Source of the DNA: Undibacterium sp.
Lineage (GTDB): Bacteria; Pseudomonadota; Gammaproteobacteria; Burkholderiales; Burkholderiaceae_D
Direction: 5' to 3'
Assembly (NCBI GenBank): GCA_019752975.1
Contig: JAIELM010000245.1
Coordinates: 1-10,018 of the forward strand
Length of the DNA: 10,018 nt
Part shown: piece after piece, positions 1-6,389 of the stretch
How the letters are laid out: the number at the start of each line of letters is the position of its first letter
Numbering within the stretch: position 1 is the stretch's first letter
Position numbers and translations under genes: made by a program
Notes under the pieces: generated by a model
What the model saw: the letters and a program-made list of their open reading frames with translations, nothing else
The model's database searches: none
What the model was told of the DNA's origin: nothing

Positions 1-678
1 TCGCTGGGTATCGGTCAAGGACAGAATACTTTTACACCCTTACAAATGGCTCACGCCGTCGCGACTTTAGCCAATAATGGCGTGGTGATGAAGCCGCATT
101 TAGTTAAGATGATAGAGGATCCGCACAACAATCAACGCACCTTAACGGTTCCTAAAGAGAGCATGCGTATTCCTTTAAATTCAGAAAACGTTGAAGTCAT
201 CAAGAACGCCATGGTTGGCGTGAGTAAACAAGGCACTGGACGCACTGCGTTTCTCAACGCTGAGTATACGGCAGGTGGAAAGACCGGGACGGCACAGGTG
301 ATCGGCATGAAAAAAGGTGAGAAATACAATGCGAGTAAAATTGCCGAACGCTATCGTGATCATGCTTGGTATATTGCTTTCGCCCCTGCTGATAAACCAA
401 AAATTGCGATTGCGATTATTGTGGAAAATGGCGGCAAAGGCGCCACCGCTGCCGCCCCTATCGTGCGCAAAGCTTTTGATTACTATCTGTTAGGAAAACG
501 ACCGCAAGATAAAACCCAAAAAACAGCCCCCACGGTCGCCCCTCCTCTCGATGAAGAAATTGACGATGCCTTACCTGAAGCGGGAGCTAAAATACCAGCG
601 ACTACATTAGAGCAAAGGGCAAGTAAGCTACCCGCTGCGCTTGTCAATCCGCTTAGACCGAACTCGGTTAATAAATAG
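1..678 (+). CDS. mrdA: Penicillin-binding protein 2 (peptidoglycan D,D-transpeptidase), C-terminal part, 5' truncated by window edge
   Basis: The open frame runs in from base 1 and leaves 225 C-terminal residues. PBP2 is the inner-membrane class B transpeptidase of the elongasome; it cross-links peptidoglycan made by RodA during lateral wall growth. The visible part begins with the GIGQG...TPLQMA stretch typical of class B PBPs. It contains the third active-site motif K-T-G (bases 280-288, in the context GGKTGTAQ), followed by the HAWYIAFAP and AIAIIVENGG strands of the transpeptidase fold. The catalytic SxxK and SxN motifs lie upstream of the window. The last 60 or so residues are a proline- and alanine-rich low-complexity tail with no recognisable domain. 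rodA begins 11 bp downstream on the same strand, which is the standard mrdA-rodA pair and separates this gene from ftsI. The internal ATG at 46 is not the start because the homologous frame continues upstream. Confidence 0.95.
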   Translation, partial: SLGIGQGQNTFTPLQMAHAVATLANNGVVMKPHLVKMIEDPHNNQRTLTVPKESMRIPLNSENVEVIKNAMVGVSKQGTGRTAFLNAEYTAGGKTGTAQVIGMKKGEKYNASKIAERYRDHAWYIAFAPADKPKIAIAIIVENGGKGATAAAPIVRKAFDYYLLGKRPQDKTQKTAPTVAPPLDEEIDDALPEAGAKIPATTLEQRASKLPAALVNPLRPNSVNK

Positions 679-689
679 AACTTAGGCCT

Positions 690-1796
690 ATGGAAAATAC
701 CCATCTTTATTGGCGACGTCTACGTTCATATTTTTTGGTGTTCGACGCACCACTGTCACTGATTATTGCGCTCGTCGCTTGTACTGGCGTGGTGAATATG
801 TATTCTGCTGGCTTGGATTATCCCGGACGTTTTTCAGGACATTTGGTGTATTTAGTCGCAGCATTTTTTGTGATGTGGTTTATGGCCAATGTTCCACCAG
901 CAAGCTTGATGCGTTTTGCAGTGCCTTTGTATGCGCTGGGCGTGGCTTTACTGGTTGCAGTGGCTTTGTTTGGCATTAGTAAAAAGGGAGCAACGCGCTG
1001 GCTTAACGTTGGCTATCAAATTCAACCGTCGGAGATTCTGAAGATTGCTGTGCCTTTGATGTTGGCTTGGTATTTTCAAAAACGTGAGGGCAGTTTGCGT
1101 TGGAATGACTTTCTAGTTGCGGCTCTGATCGTTGGAGTTCCTATGCTTTTGATCAAGCGTCAACCTGATTTGGGGACGGCAATTTTGGTCGGTACTATAG
1201 GATTTTCAGTGATTTTTTTAGCAGGATTATCGTGGCGCTTGTTAATTGCATTGTTCTTAGTTGGCTTGATTAGTTTACCGTTGGTATGGCAAAAAATGGA
1301 GCCTTACCAAAGAGATAGGGTAGAAACTTTATTGGACCCGAGTAAGGACGCTCTGGGTAAGGGTTTTCATATCATTCAATCGACTATCGCTGTGGGTTCT
1401 GGAGGTATCACGGGTAAGGGTTGGAAAAAAGGAACACAGGCGCACTTGGAATTTATTCCCGAGCATACTACTGATTTTATTTCAGCCGTGTACTTAGAGG
1501 AATTTGGATTTGTTGGTAGCTGCATTTTAGTGTTCTTGTATTTTATGTTGGTGCTGCGTGGACTGATGATCGCCGCCAATGCCCCCACCTTGTTTGCTAG
1601 GCTCATGGCCGGAGCAGTGACAGCGACGTTTTTCACCTACTCCTTTGTGAATCTTGGTATGGTATCGGGGATCTTACCCGTGGTCGGTGTACCTCTGCCT
1701 TTCATGAGTTACGGCGGTACAGCGATGCTCACTTTGAGTATGGGCTTAGGGATATTGATGAGCATACAGCATCATAGAAAGTTGATGACCTCATAG
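690..1796 (+). CDS. rodA: RodA, SEDS-family peptidoglycan glycosyltransferase
   Basis: This 368-residue polytopic inner-membrane protein polymerises lipid II into glycan strands as the partner of PBP2 in the elongasome. Its length matches RodA (about 370 residues). It has roughly ten hydrophobic segments and the SEDS signatures in order: QPSEILKIA (residues 112-120), RQPDLGTA (157-164), FIPEHTTDFI (255-264) and GVPLPFMSYGGTA (333-345). Asp262 coincides with the catalytically essential Asp262 of E. coli RodA. The absence of FtsZ/divisome genes and the position directly after mrdA favour RodA over FtsW. The ATG at 690 starts 11 bp after the mrdA stop. A short AGG (684-686) lies only 3 bp before it, so translation is probably helped by coupling with mrdA. 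Confidence 0.96.
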   Translation: MENTHLYWRRLRSYFLVFDAPLSLIIALVACTGVVNMYSAGLDYPGRFSGHLVYLVAAFFVMWFMANVPPASLMRFAVPLYALGVALLVAVALFGISKKGATRWLNVGYQIQPSEILKIAVPLMLAWYFQKREGSLRWNDFLVAALIVGVPMLLIKRQPDLGTAILVGTIGFSVIFLAGLSWRLLIALFLVGLISLPLVWQKMEPYQRDRVETLLDPSKDALGKGFHIIQSTIAVGSGGITGKGWKKGTQAHLEFIPEHTTDFISAVYLEEFGFVGSCILVFLYFMLVLRGLMIAANAPTLFARLMAGAVTATFFTYSFVNLGMVSGILPVVGVPLPFMSYGGTAMLTLSMGLGILMSIQHHRKLMTS

Positions 1797-1895
1797 ATCT
1801 GCGTTTTCCTAGTGTTTTTGCGTTTGCCGAGAGCTGGTATGATTCGTTTCTTGTGAGGTTTTGGAGGGGAATCGTAAATATTCATCTCACTTTGT

Positions 1896-2015
1896 GCCGT
1901 CTTTCCCGCGAATGCGGGAATCCAGAGCAGTCAACTGGATAGTACTTAGTTTGCTGCACTTCGTGCAGTGAAATGAAATACTGGATTCCCGCTAAAATCA
2001 TGCGGGAAAGATGGC
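1896..2015. repeat. Palindromic intergenic repeat of about 120 bp (REP/MITE-like) between rodA and rlpA
   Basis: The two ends are inverted copies: GCCGTCTTTCCCGC at the left and its imperfect complement GCGGGAAAGATGGC at the right. Each end is itself a hairpin. The left stem is TTCCCGC (1903-1909) with GCGGGAA (1914-1920) and a 4-nt loop; the right stem is the same 7 bp (1986-1992 and 2002-2008) with a 9-nt loop. GGAATCCAG and CTGGATTCC lie on the inner sides. A third hairpin, CTGCAC-ttc-GTGCAG (1954-1968), sits between them. The TTCCCGCG...GCGGGAATCCAG core resembles a palindromic repeat family widespread in proteobacterial intergenic DNA (recognised from memory). It could act in mRNA decay or termination between rodA and rlpA, or be a mobile relic. 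There is no obvious target duplication and no coding capacity. Confidence 0.75.
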
Positions 2016-2058
2016 CTACAGGATCACATAGGGGCTGAATAATGACCAGGAATCTAAG

Positions 2059-3042
2059 ATGAATAAAAAACTTGTGGTGGTGTTGGTCTTGTTGCTCGGT
2101 GCATGTGCTAGCCCTAGTCCCAGTAGATCTCCTTCAAAAGTAGTGGAAAAGTCCCAGGGTGCTAGTGCCTTGGAGCGCCCTACGTCGAATAGTCTACCGA
2201 AAGTATCCAAAACAAATTCGAATCCGGGTGGCTATTATCAAGACGATGGTCCAGGTGAAATCATTCCCCCCGATTTGGCCTCCACGGTCGATCCCATACC
2301 GGTAGTTGAGCCCTACTCACGTACGGGTAATAAACCGTATGAAGTGTTCGGACAAACCTACACGCCGATTAATGATAACGTCACCCCTTTTAAGCAGCGC
2401 GGTGTGGCCAGTTGGTATGGAAAAAAATTTCACGGTAAGCGCACGTCTTCAGGCGAACCTTACGATATGTTTAAAATCACCGCTGCGCATCCCCTTTTGC
2501 CAATTCCCTCTTATGCGCGAGTGACTAATCTCAGCAATGGCAAGCAAATCATAGTGCGCATTAATGATAGGGGGCCATTTCACTCTAAGCGCATCATGGA
2601 CTTGTCCTATACTGCGGCACTTAAACTGGATTATTTGAGTAAGGGAAGTAGTGAAGTAGAGTTGGAACGGCTACTGCCTGAGGACATCGCAAAAATGGCA
2701 GAGAACCGACAAAACCAGATTGCGCAAAATGCTAAACCGCTGGAGCTTAAACCAGTGGTGGTGGAAAGTAGCCCTAGCACTGTGACTAGCAGTAGCGCCA
2801 ACAGCACCAACAATGTCGGCAGCTATTTCCTACAATTTGCCGCCTATGCTTTGCGTGCCAATGCTGAAGCGGGTATGGCACAACTTAAACAGAGTGTAGA
2901 GAAAACATTGAACCTCTTGACTTTGGAAATCGTCGAGCAAGGTCATTTATACCGCCTGCAAAGTGGCCCCTACGCCAATCGTAACGAGGCACTGGCGATG
3001 GCCGAGCGATTGGGCGCCAAGGCTTTGCTTATTCAGCGTTAG
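2059..3042 (+). CDS. rlpA: RlpA, septal-ring lytic transglycosylase lipoprotein (DPBB + SPOR domains)
   Basis: This 327-residue outer-membrane lipoprotein of the RlpA family cleaves denuded glycan strands at division sites in species where it has been tested. Residues 1-15 form a lipoprotein signal peptide with the lipobox L-G-A-C, Cys16 being acylated. Residues 17-110 are a serine/proline-rich linker. A double-psi beta-barrel covers about 114-205, with GVASWYGKKFHGKRTSSGE (115-133) and IVRINDRGPF (165-174); Asp170 lies in the catalytic region. A low-complexity spacer leads to a SPOR domain (about 253-327, SYFLQFAAYALRANAEA... YRLQSGPYANRNEA) that binds denuded peptidoglycan. The start is supported by an AGGA at 2048-2051, about 7 bp upstream of the ATG. 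It follows rodA in the common mrdA-rodA-rlpA order, but the 262-bp gap with a palindromic repeat may uncouple it. Its 3' end overlaps the convergent rsmI by 14 bp. Confidence 0.95.
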   Translation: MNKKLVVVLVLLLGACASPSPSRSPSKVVEKSQGASALERPTSNSLPKVSKTNSNPGGYYQDDGPGEIIPPDLASTVDPIPVVEPYSRTGNKPYEVFGQTYTPINDNVTPFKQRGVASWYGKKFHGKRTSSGEPYDMFKITAAHPLLPIPSYARVTNLSNGKQIIVRINDRGPFHSKRIMDLSYTAALKLDYLSKGSSEVELERLLPEDIAKMAENRQNQIAQNAKPLELKPVVVESSPSTVTSSSANSTNNVGSYFLQFAAYALRANAEAGMAQLKQSVEKTLNLLTLEIVEQGHLYRLQSGPYANRNEALAMAERLGAKALLIQR

Positions 3043-3949
3043 ATTGACCGCCTTTGATCTTCAAGGCTAAATCATATAAAGCATTTTTTTTCTGTCCCGT
3101 AATTTGCGCCGCTATGGCCGCGGCTTGCTTTAAGGGTAGATTGTCGAGCAGAATATTGAGCACTCTATGTGCTTCTAGTTGTTGCTGGTCTTTTTGCTCG
3201 CTCGCGCCTTCGATTAAGACCACATATTCTCCTTTTTCGCGGTGATTATCTTGAGCTAACCAAGTAGCCGCTTCTCCTAGCGTGCAACGGTGGATTTCCT
3301 CAAATAATTTAGACAATTCACGCGCAAATACTACTCGCCGTTCTAGACCAAAAGCATTTTGTAATGCATCCACGCATTCTACGATGCGATGCGGCGCTTC
3401 GTAGAAAATCAAAGTGGCGGGAAGATGCACTAGATGCTGTAAGACGCCATCACGTTGCCCCGCTTTACTTGGCAAAAATCCGACGAAATAGAACTGATCA
3501 TTGATCAGGCCACTCGCTGATAAGGCGCTGATCGCGGCCGACGCACCCGGTAGTGGTGTGACACGTAATCCGGCACTTCTCACCGCATCGACAATAATCG
3601 CACCTGGGTCGGACACTGCTGGTGTGCCGGCATCGGATACTAAGGCGATGCGCTCACCTGCCTGTAGACGCGTAATAATCTTTTGCGCTACTTCATGTTC
3701 ATTGTGTTGATGGGCTGCGATCAAAGGTTTGTGTAAGCCATAGCGGCTCATCAGTTGCGCAGTATTACGGGTGTCCTCACAAGCGATGGCATCGGCTAAG
3801 GAAAAAACATGCAGGGCGCGTAGGGAAATATCGGCGCTGTTGCCTATAGGTGTTGCTACAACATACAAAGTCGCGTTAGGATAGCTTTGCTCGCTCACGG
3901 CTTGCAACAGTGCGCTGGGATGGAAACTAGTGCTGAGGTCGGTGTTCAT
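3029..3949 (-). CDS. rsmI: 16S rRNA (cytidine1402-2'-O)-methyltransferase RsmI
   Basis: This 306-residue SAM-dependent enzyme of the tetrapyrrole-methylase fold 2'-O-methylates C1402 in the 16S rRNA decoding centre. The family signatures appear in order: LYVVATPIGN (28-37), CEDTRNT (57-63), ALVSDAGTPAVSDPG (102-116), TPLPGASAAI (131-140, SAM site) and FVGFLPSK (155-162). The FYEAPHRI segment follows. The length agrees with the family (about 285-300) plus about 25 extra N-terminal residues before the first strand. The ATG at 3949 is the only start that leaves a full domain with a short leader; it has no strong Shine-Dalgarno sequence. The gene is divergent from yraN (42 bp apart) and convergent with rlpA, overlapping it by 14 bp. 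The rsmI/yraN/diaA/dolP arrangement is the same as at the E. coli yraL-yraN-diaA-yraP locus, but lpoA is absent. Confidence 0.95.
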   Translation of the reverse strand: MNTDLSTSFHPSALLQAVSEQSYPNATLYVVATPIGNSADISLRALHVFSLADAIACEDTRNTAQLMSRYGLHKPLIAAHQHNEHEVAQKIITRLQAGERIALVSDAGTPAVSDPGAIIVDAVRSAGLRVTPLPGASAAISALSASGLINDQFYFVGFLPSKAGQRDGVLQHLVHLPATLIFYEAPHRIVECVDALQNAFGLERRVVFARELSKLFEEIHRCTLGEAATWLAQDNHREKGEYVVLIEGASEQKDQQQLEAHRVLNILLDNLPLKQAAAIAAQITGQKKNALYDLALKIKGGQSNAE

Positions 3950-3991
3950 GGAGGCATTTTCAACGCAGTGATAATCATGGGATTGTACGCG

Positions 3992-4378
3992 ATGACAGAA
4001 TCAAATTGGTTGGCCAAACGCTGGTCCTCATTTCGCACTGATCGACAAAGGATAGGTGACGAAGGTGAAGAGCAAGCCTTATTACACCTGAGCGAACATG
4101 GTTTGCGTTTGGTAGAGCGGAATTTTTTGTGTAAAGGTGGTGAAATCGATCTGATTATGCGCGATCAAAACTATCTGGTTTTTGTCGAAGTACGTAAGCG
4201 CCAAAATGGTGATTATGGTGGCGCTTTAGCGAGTATTACTTGGGCCAAACAAAAACGCTTAGTCTTCGCGGCTCAGGTCTACCTTAAACAATGCAAGCCC
4301 ATTCCCCCTTGCAGGTTTGATGTGGTTTGCATACAAGATGAACAGGTGCAATGGCTCAAGAACGTGATCGATAGTTGA
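3992..4378 (+). CDS. yraN: YraN family protein (UPF0102, predicted endonuclease-like fold)
   Basis: A 128-residue protein of the YraN/UPF0102 family, which has a Holliday-junction-resolvase-like nuclease fold and a poorly established function. Visible motifs are IGDEGEEQALLHL (21-33), then RNFLCKGGEIDLIMRD (43-58) and LVFVEVRKR (62-70). Glu51, Asp53 and Glu66-x-Arg68 correspond to the family's D-ExK-type acidic cluster, with Arg in place of Lys. RFDVVCI (108-114) closes the domain. The frame is open further upstream to 3887, but those codons lie over the rsmI 5' end and do not resemble the family. The ATG at 3992 is preceded by GGGA (3979-3982) and gives the normal family length. The alternative ATG at 3977 adds five residues. 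The next conserved partner, diaA, is separated from it by an inserted element. Confidence 0.9.
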   Translation: MTESNWLAKRWSSFRTDRQRIGDEGEEQALLHLSEHGLRLVERNFLCKGGEIDLIMRDQNYLVFVEVRKRQNGDYGGALASITWAKQKRLVFAAQVYLKQCKPIPPCRFDVVCIQDEQVQWLKNVIDS

Positions 4379-4438
4379 ATCAATTTTACTTTTGGATGTA
4401 TATCCTATTCAAATCAAATTTTCGCCCTGACACAAGCT

Positions 4439-4443
4439 ATAAT
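4439..4443. repeat. Left copy of ATAAT target-site duplication of the outer element
   Basis: ATAAT immediately precedes the CCTAGAAACGGC terminus, and the same five bases occur immediately after the opposite terminus at 4891-4895. Together with T4438 it spells TATAAT, a consensus -10 hexamer. The element therefore appears to have landed in a promoter-like sequence. Confidence 0.75.
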
Positions 4444-4485
4444 CCTAGAAACGGCAATTGACTGCTCAATATCGTTTATAAGTGT

Positions 4486-4608
4486 TAGGACTTACGCAAA
4501 ACAGACGCTGGTGTTGTTGCGTTCGCCGCTTGCCAAACTAAGGTAATAAGGTACTAAAGTACTGCCTGTGGCTCCGCGTCTAGCCAGCGTAATTTTGTGT
4601 AAGTCCTA
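4486..4608. mobile_element. Second, nested MITE-like element (about 123 bp)
   Basis: The ends are TAGGACTTACGCAAAA (4486-4501) and TTTTGTGTAAGTCCTA (4593-4608). They are inverted complements with one mismatch in 16 bp, and an additional short match lies just inside (ACGCTGG at 4505-4511 with CCAGCGT at 4584-4590). The element is flanked by direct repeats AGTGT (4481-4485 and 4609-4613). Because the repeat can be extended to AAGTGTT, overlapping the ends, the exact duplication length (3 to 7 bp) is ambiguous. There is no coding capacity. It lies wholly inside the larger 4444-4890 element, so it inserted later. As RNA the ends could fold into a long hairpin. Confidence 0.78.
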
Positions 4609-4654
4609 AGTGTTTCATTTTATATTGGCTTTGGAGGCGAATTCTGTTCACCAT

Positions 4655-4792
4655 TTAGGTGAGTACGCTACGAACATGACTGCACACTTTTCGACTCTCT
4701 GGCGGTGTTACTCCACCTAGCAACGTGAAGCTTGCGTCGTCGTGGTGTTTTGGGAATTCAAGTAGCATGCTGCTTGCCAACGTAACGCTCAT
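4655..4792 (-). other. Short open frame of 45 codons inside the outer element (probably not a gene)
   Basis: On the minus strand an ATG at 4792 opens a 45-codon frame ending in TAA (4655-4657), beginning MSVTLASSML. I do not recognise it. It has no clear ribosome binding site and no domain, and it lies wholly within the outer mobile element. It may be a remnant of the parent element's coding region or simply chance. It is listed because it is the longest uninterrupted frame I found in this gene-free stretch. Confidence 0.15.
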
Positions 4793-4886
4793 TTTTTGCG
4801 AGGGATGATTCCCCAGCACCAAGGGCATTTATGCCTAGCCAGAAAGCCGAAAAAATGCACACTCATGTCCGTCCAATCGCCGTTTC

Positions 4887-4891
4887 TAGGA
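4887..4891 (+). promoter_or_regulatory. Likely diaA ribosome binding site supplied by the mobile element's right end
   Basis: TAGGA (4887-4891) is the only purine-rich candidate upstream of the diaA ATG, with a spacing of 10 bp. All but its last base belong to the terminal inverted repeat of the inserted element. The sequence 3' of it (TAATCTCACC) has no Shine-Dalgarno match, so the element seems to have replaced the original translation signal. Confidence 0.4.
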
Positions 4892-4895
4892 TAAT
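4891..4895. repeat. Right copy of ATAAT target-site duplication of the outer element
   Basis: ATAAT directly follows the GCCGTTTCTAGG terminus and is followed by CTCACC and the diaA ATG at 4902. Joining the two flanks at a single ATAAT restores a pre-insertion yraN-diaA spacer of 71 bp. Confidence 0.75.
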
Positions 4896-4901
4896 CTCAC
4901 C

Positions 4902-5498
4902 ATGAAAAATCAACGCATACTTTCGCACTTCCAAGAAAGTGCAGAACTCAAAATGTTTTCTGCCGAGGCTTTAGCGGATCCCATTGCGCAGGCGATTGAA
5001 CTTATGTTTAGCGCTTTGTCAAACGGGAATAAGATTTTGGCTTGTGGGAATGGTGGCTCAGCGGCGGATTGTCAGCATTTTGCAGCAGAGTTAGTGGGAC
5101 GTTTTGAACGTGAACGCTTGCCCCTGCCAGCGCTGGCATTGACTACCGATACTTCTATTTTGACGGCAGTCGCCAACGACTATAGCTACCAAGAAGTGTT
5201 TGCTAAGCAGGTGCAAGCGTTTGGCCAGTCGGGCGATATTTTATTGGCGATTAGTACTTCGGGTAATTCCGTTAGCATCTTAAACGCGGTCAATGCTGCT
5301 CTTGAAAGAGATATGCGGGTGGTGGCACTCACAGGTAAAGGTGGTGGCGAGATGGGACATGTGTTGACCGAAGCTGATGCCCATATTTGCGTGCCACATG
5401 ATAGAACGGCACGAATACAAGAAGTCCATTTATTAGTCATACATTGTGTATGCGATGGTATTGATACCGCCCTTTTTGGAGCTGATGCAGATGAGTAA
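4902..5498 (+). CDS. diaA: SIS-domain protein, DiaA/GmhA family (DnaA initiator-associating protein or phosphoheptose isomerase)
   Basis: A 198-residue single SIS-domain protein. In E. coli DiaA binds DnaA as a tetramer and promotes assembly at oriC; its relative GmhA converts sedoheptulose 7-phosphate to heptose 7-phosphate for LPS. Motifs seen: [21 protein letters not shown] (48-68), [10 protein letters not shown] (114-123, sugar-phosphate loop), [10 protein letters not shown] (142-151) and [18 protein letters not shown] (171-188). Position (after yraN, before dolP), the CxCDxID...LF ending and length match DiaA. However, Glu63 and His181 align with GmhA catalytic Glu65 and His180, which E. 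coli DiaA lacks as far as I recall, so isomerase activity cannot be excluded. Annotation pipelines often name such proteins gmhA. The ATG at 4902 is the natural start. Its leader was rebuilt by the upstream insertion. Confidence 0.85.
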   Translation: MKNQRILSHFQESAELKMFSAEALADPIAQAIELMFSALSNGNKILACGNGGSAADCQHFAAELVGRFERERLPLPALALTTDTSILTAVANDYSYQEVFAKQVQAFGQSGDILLAISTSGNSVSILNAVNAALERDMRVVALTGKGGGEMGHVLTEADAHICVPHDRTARIQEVHLLVIHCVCDGIDTALFGADADE

Positions 5499-6198
5499 AT
5501 TTTTATCTGAGTTTTTACCTAAAGTTGCTAGCGATTTTTCTTCCCGTAAGACCATGGCCAATCGCCTCAAGCGCGTTGTCCTGACCTTGAGTTTGTCTTG
5601 TGCCGCGGTTACCAGCTTACAGGGCTGTGTCGCGATTGTCGTTGGAGGTGCGGTGATGGGAACGATTGCCGCCACAGATAGACGAACTTTGGGAGCGCAA
5701 ACCGAAGATAGAGCCATCGTAATAAAGGGCGAGGCGGCGATTCGACGAGCGCTGGGCGAGACTGCACATGTGAATGTGAATAGTTTTAATCGACGCGCCT
5801 TATTGACTGGGGAAGTAGCTGACGAAGCGGCTAAGGCGACCGCAGAAAAAGAAGTCAAAGCGATACAAGGGCTGGTACAAGTACAAAATGAAATTCAGAT
5901 TGCTGGCTTGTCGAATTTTTCTTCCCGTTCTGCCGATACGGTGATCACTACCAAGGTCAAAACCGCCTTTGTTGAAACCACGAATGTCTACGGTAGTGCG
6001 TTTAAGGTGATTACCGAGGGTGGCAGTGTTTATCTGATGGGACGAGTTACCCGTAGAGAAGGCGATCTTGCGGCCAGCGTCGCTTCGAGAGTGAATGGTG
6101 TTCGTAAAGTGGTCAAGGTACTTGAATATATCAGCGAAGACGAGCTAAGAGCAATGCAAGCGCAATCGGGTAAGATTAGTCTGGAAGAAGAGAAGTAG
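5491..6198 (+). CDS. dolP: DolP (YraP)-like outer-membrane lipoprotein with two BON domains
   Basis: A lipoprotein of the BON family; E. coli DolP binds anionic phospholipid at division sites and supports outer-membrane integrity. The signal peptide contains a basic stretch (MANRLKRVV), a hydrophobic core and the lipobox LQGC. Two BON domains follow, at about residues 75-138 and 147-216, each with the ALLTGEV / VYLMGRV type strand and the conserved glycine. A charged tail ends in LEEEK. Two starts are possible. ATG 5491 has a GGAG (5478-5481) 9 bp upstream and overlaps the diaA stop by 8 bp, but gives a long 45-residue signal region. ATG 5554 gives a normal 24-residue signal with acylated Cys25 but only a weak upstream purine tract. 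Translation from 5491 is favoured by the ribosome site, 5554 by signal-peptide geometry. Confidence 0.88.
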   Translation: MSKFLSEFLPKVASDFSSRKTMANRLKRVVLTLSLSCAAVTSLQGCVAIVVGGAVMGTIAATDRRTLGAQTEDRAIVIKGEAAIRRALGETAHVNVNSFNRRALLTGEVADEAAKATAEKEVKAIQGLVQVQNEIQIAGLSNFSSRSADTVITTKVKTAFVETTNVYGSAFKVITEGGSVYLMGRVTRREGDLAASVASRVNGVRKVVKVLEYISEDELRAMQAQSGKISLEEEK

Positions 6199-6345
6199 AA
6201 TCGGACTGAGGTAAACGTTCCAGCGTTGTTGTCGCTTTTTGTCCGTGCAAGCGTACTTTCTTGGTGAATACCATTGCATGGCACACGAGGATTTCAAACG
6301 GAGGCCGTTATGCGGGCGTACCACAGCTTGTACGAACTTGCTTCG

Positions 6346-6371
6346 ACACCCTATCTGAAGTAATGGGGTGT
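6346..6371. terminator. Hairpin between convergent dolP and BLUF gene (possible terminator)
   Basis: ACACCCTAT (6346-6354) pairs with ATGGGGTGT (6363-6371) across an 8-nt loop. The stem is 9 bp with one G-T wobble. It lies in the 191-bp space between the ends of two convergent genes. A smaller 6-bp hairpin GAAGAG/CTCTTC (6382-6400) sits at the BLUF stop codon. Neither has a U-tract in either direction, so intrinsic termination is not assured. They may instead act as 3'-end stabilisers. A 4-bp AGCG/CGCT stem followed by TTTTT (6222-6240) is an even weaker candidate after dolP. Confidence 0.3.
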
Positions 6372-6389
6372 AAGTACTGTAGAAGAGAT

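Larger units (their letters stand above)
4444..4890. mobile_element. Non-autonomous transposable element (MITE-like, 447 bp) with inverted ends and a 5-bp target duplication
   Basis: The left end CCTAGAAACGGC (4444-4455) is the exact inverted complement of the right end GCCGTTTCTAGG (4879-4890). The similarity continues inward as aATTGAC against gATTGGAC, giving about 18-20 bp of near-perfect terminal inverted repeat. Both ends are flanked by the direct repeat ATAAT (4439-4443 and 4891-4895), which reads as a 5-bp target-site duplication. There is no transposase-sized frame, so movement would have to be in trans. The CCTAGA terminus and 5-bp duplication recall IS1380-family elements such as ISEcp1 (inference from memory). 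Removing the nested 123-bp element and its duplication leaves about 319 bp. The insertion splits the conserved yraN-diaA-dolP run and ends 11 bp before the diaA ATG. Apart from the nested element and one short minus-strand frame, I see nothing else supported in 4379-4901. Confidence 0.8.

Noticed and set aside
1851..1880. TTGTGA...TAAATA as a promoter for rlpA
   Set aside because: The -10 matches consensus poorly and the site would lie upstream of the palindromic repeat; too weak to list.
3887..3991. Longer yraN frame starting inside rsmI
   Set aside because: The extra 35 codons are antisense to the rsmI start and do not fit the YraN family; ATG 3992 gives the normal length.
4595..4626. Outward promoter from the inner element (TTGTGT...TATATT) toward diaA
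   Set aside because: The spacing is 20 bp and the hexamer matches are weak, so it cannot be supported beyond suggestion.
5433..5858. 141-codon minus-strand frame opposite diaA/dolP
   Set aside because: It is a mirror of the dolP coding frame; it has no family resemblance and is fully antisense to a supported gene.
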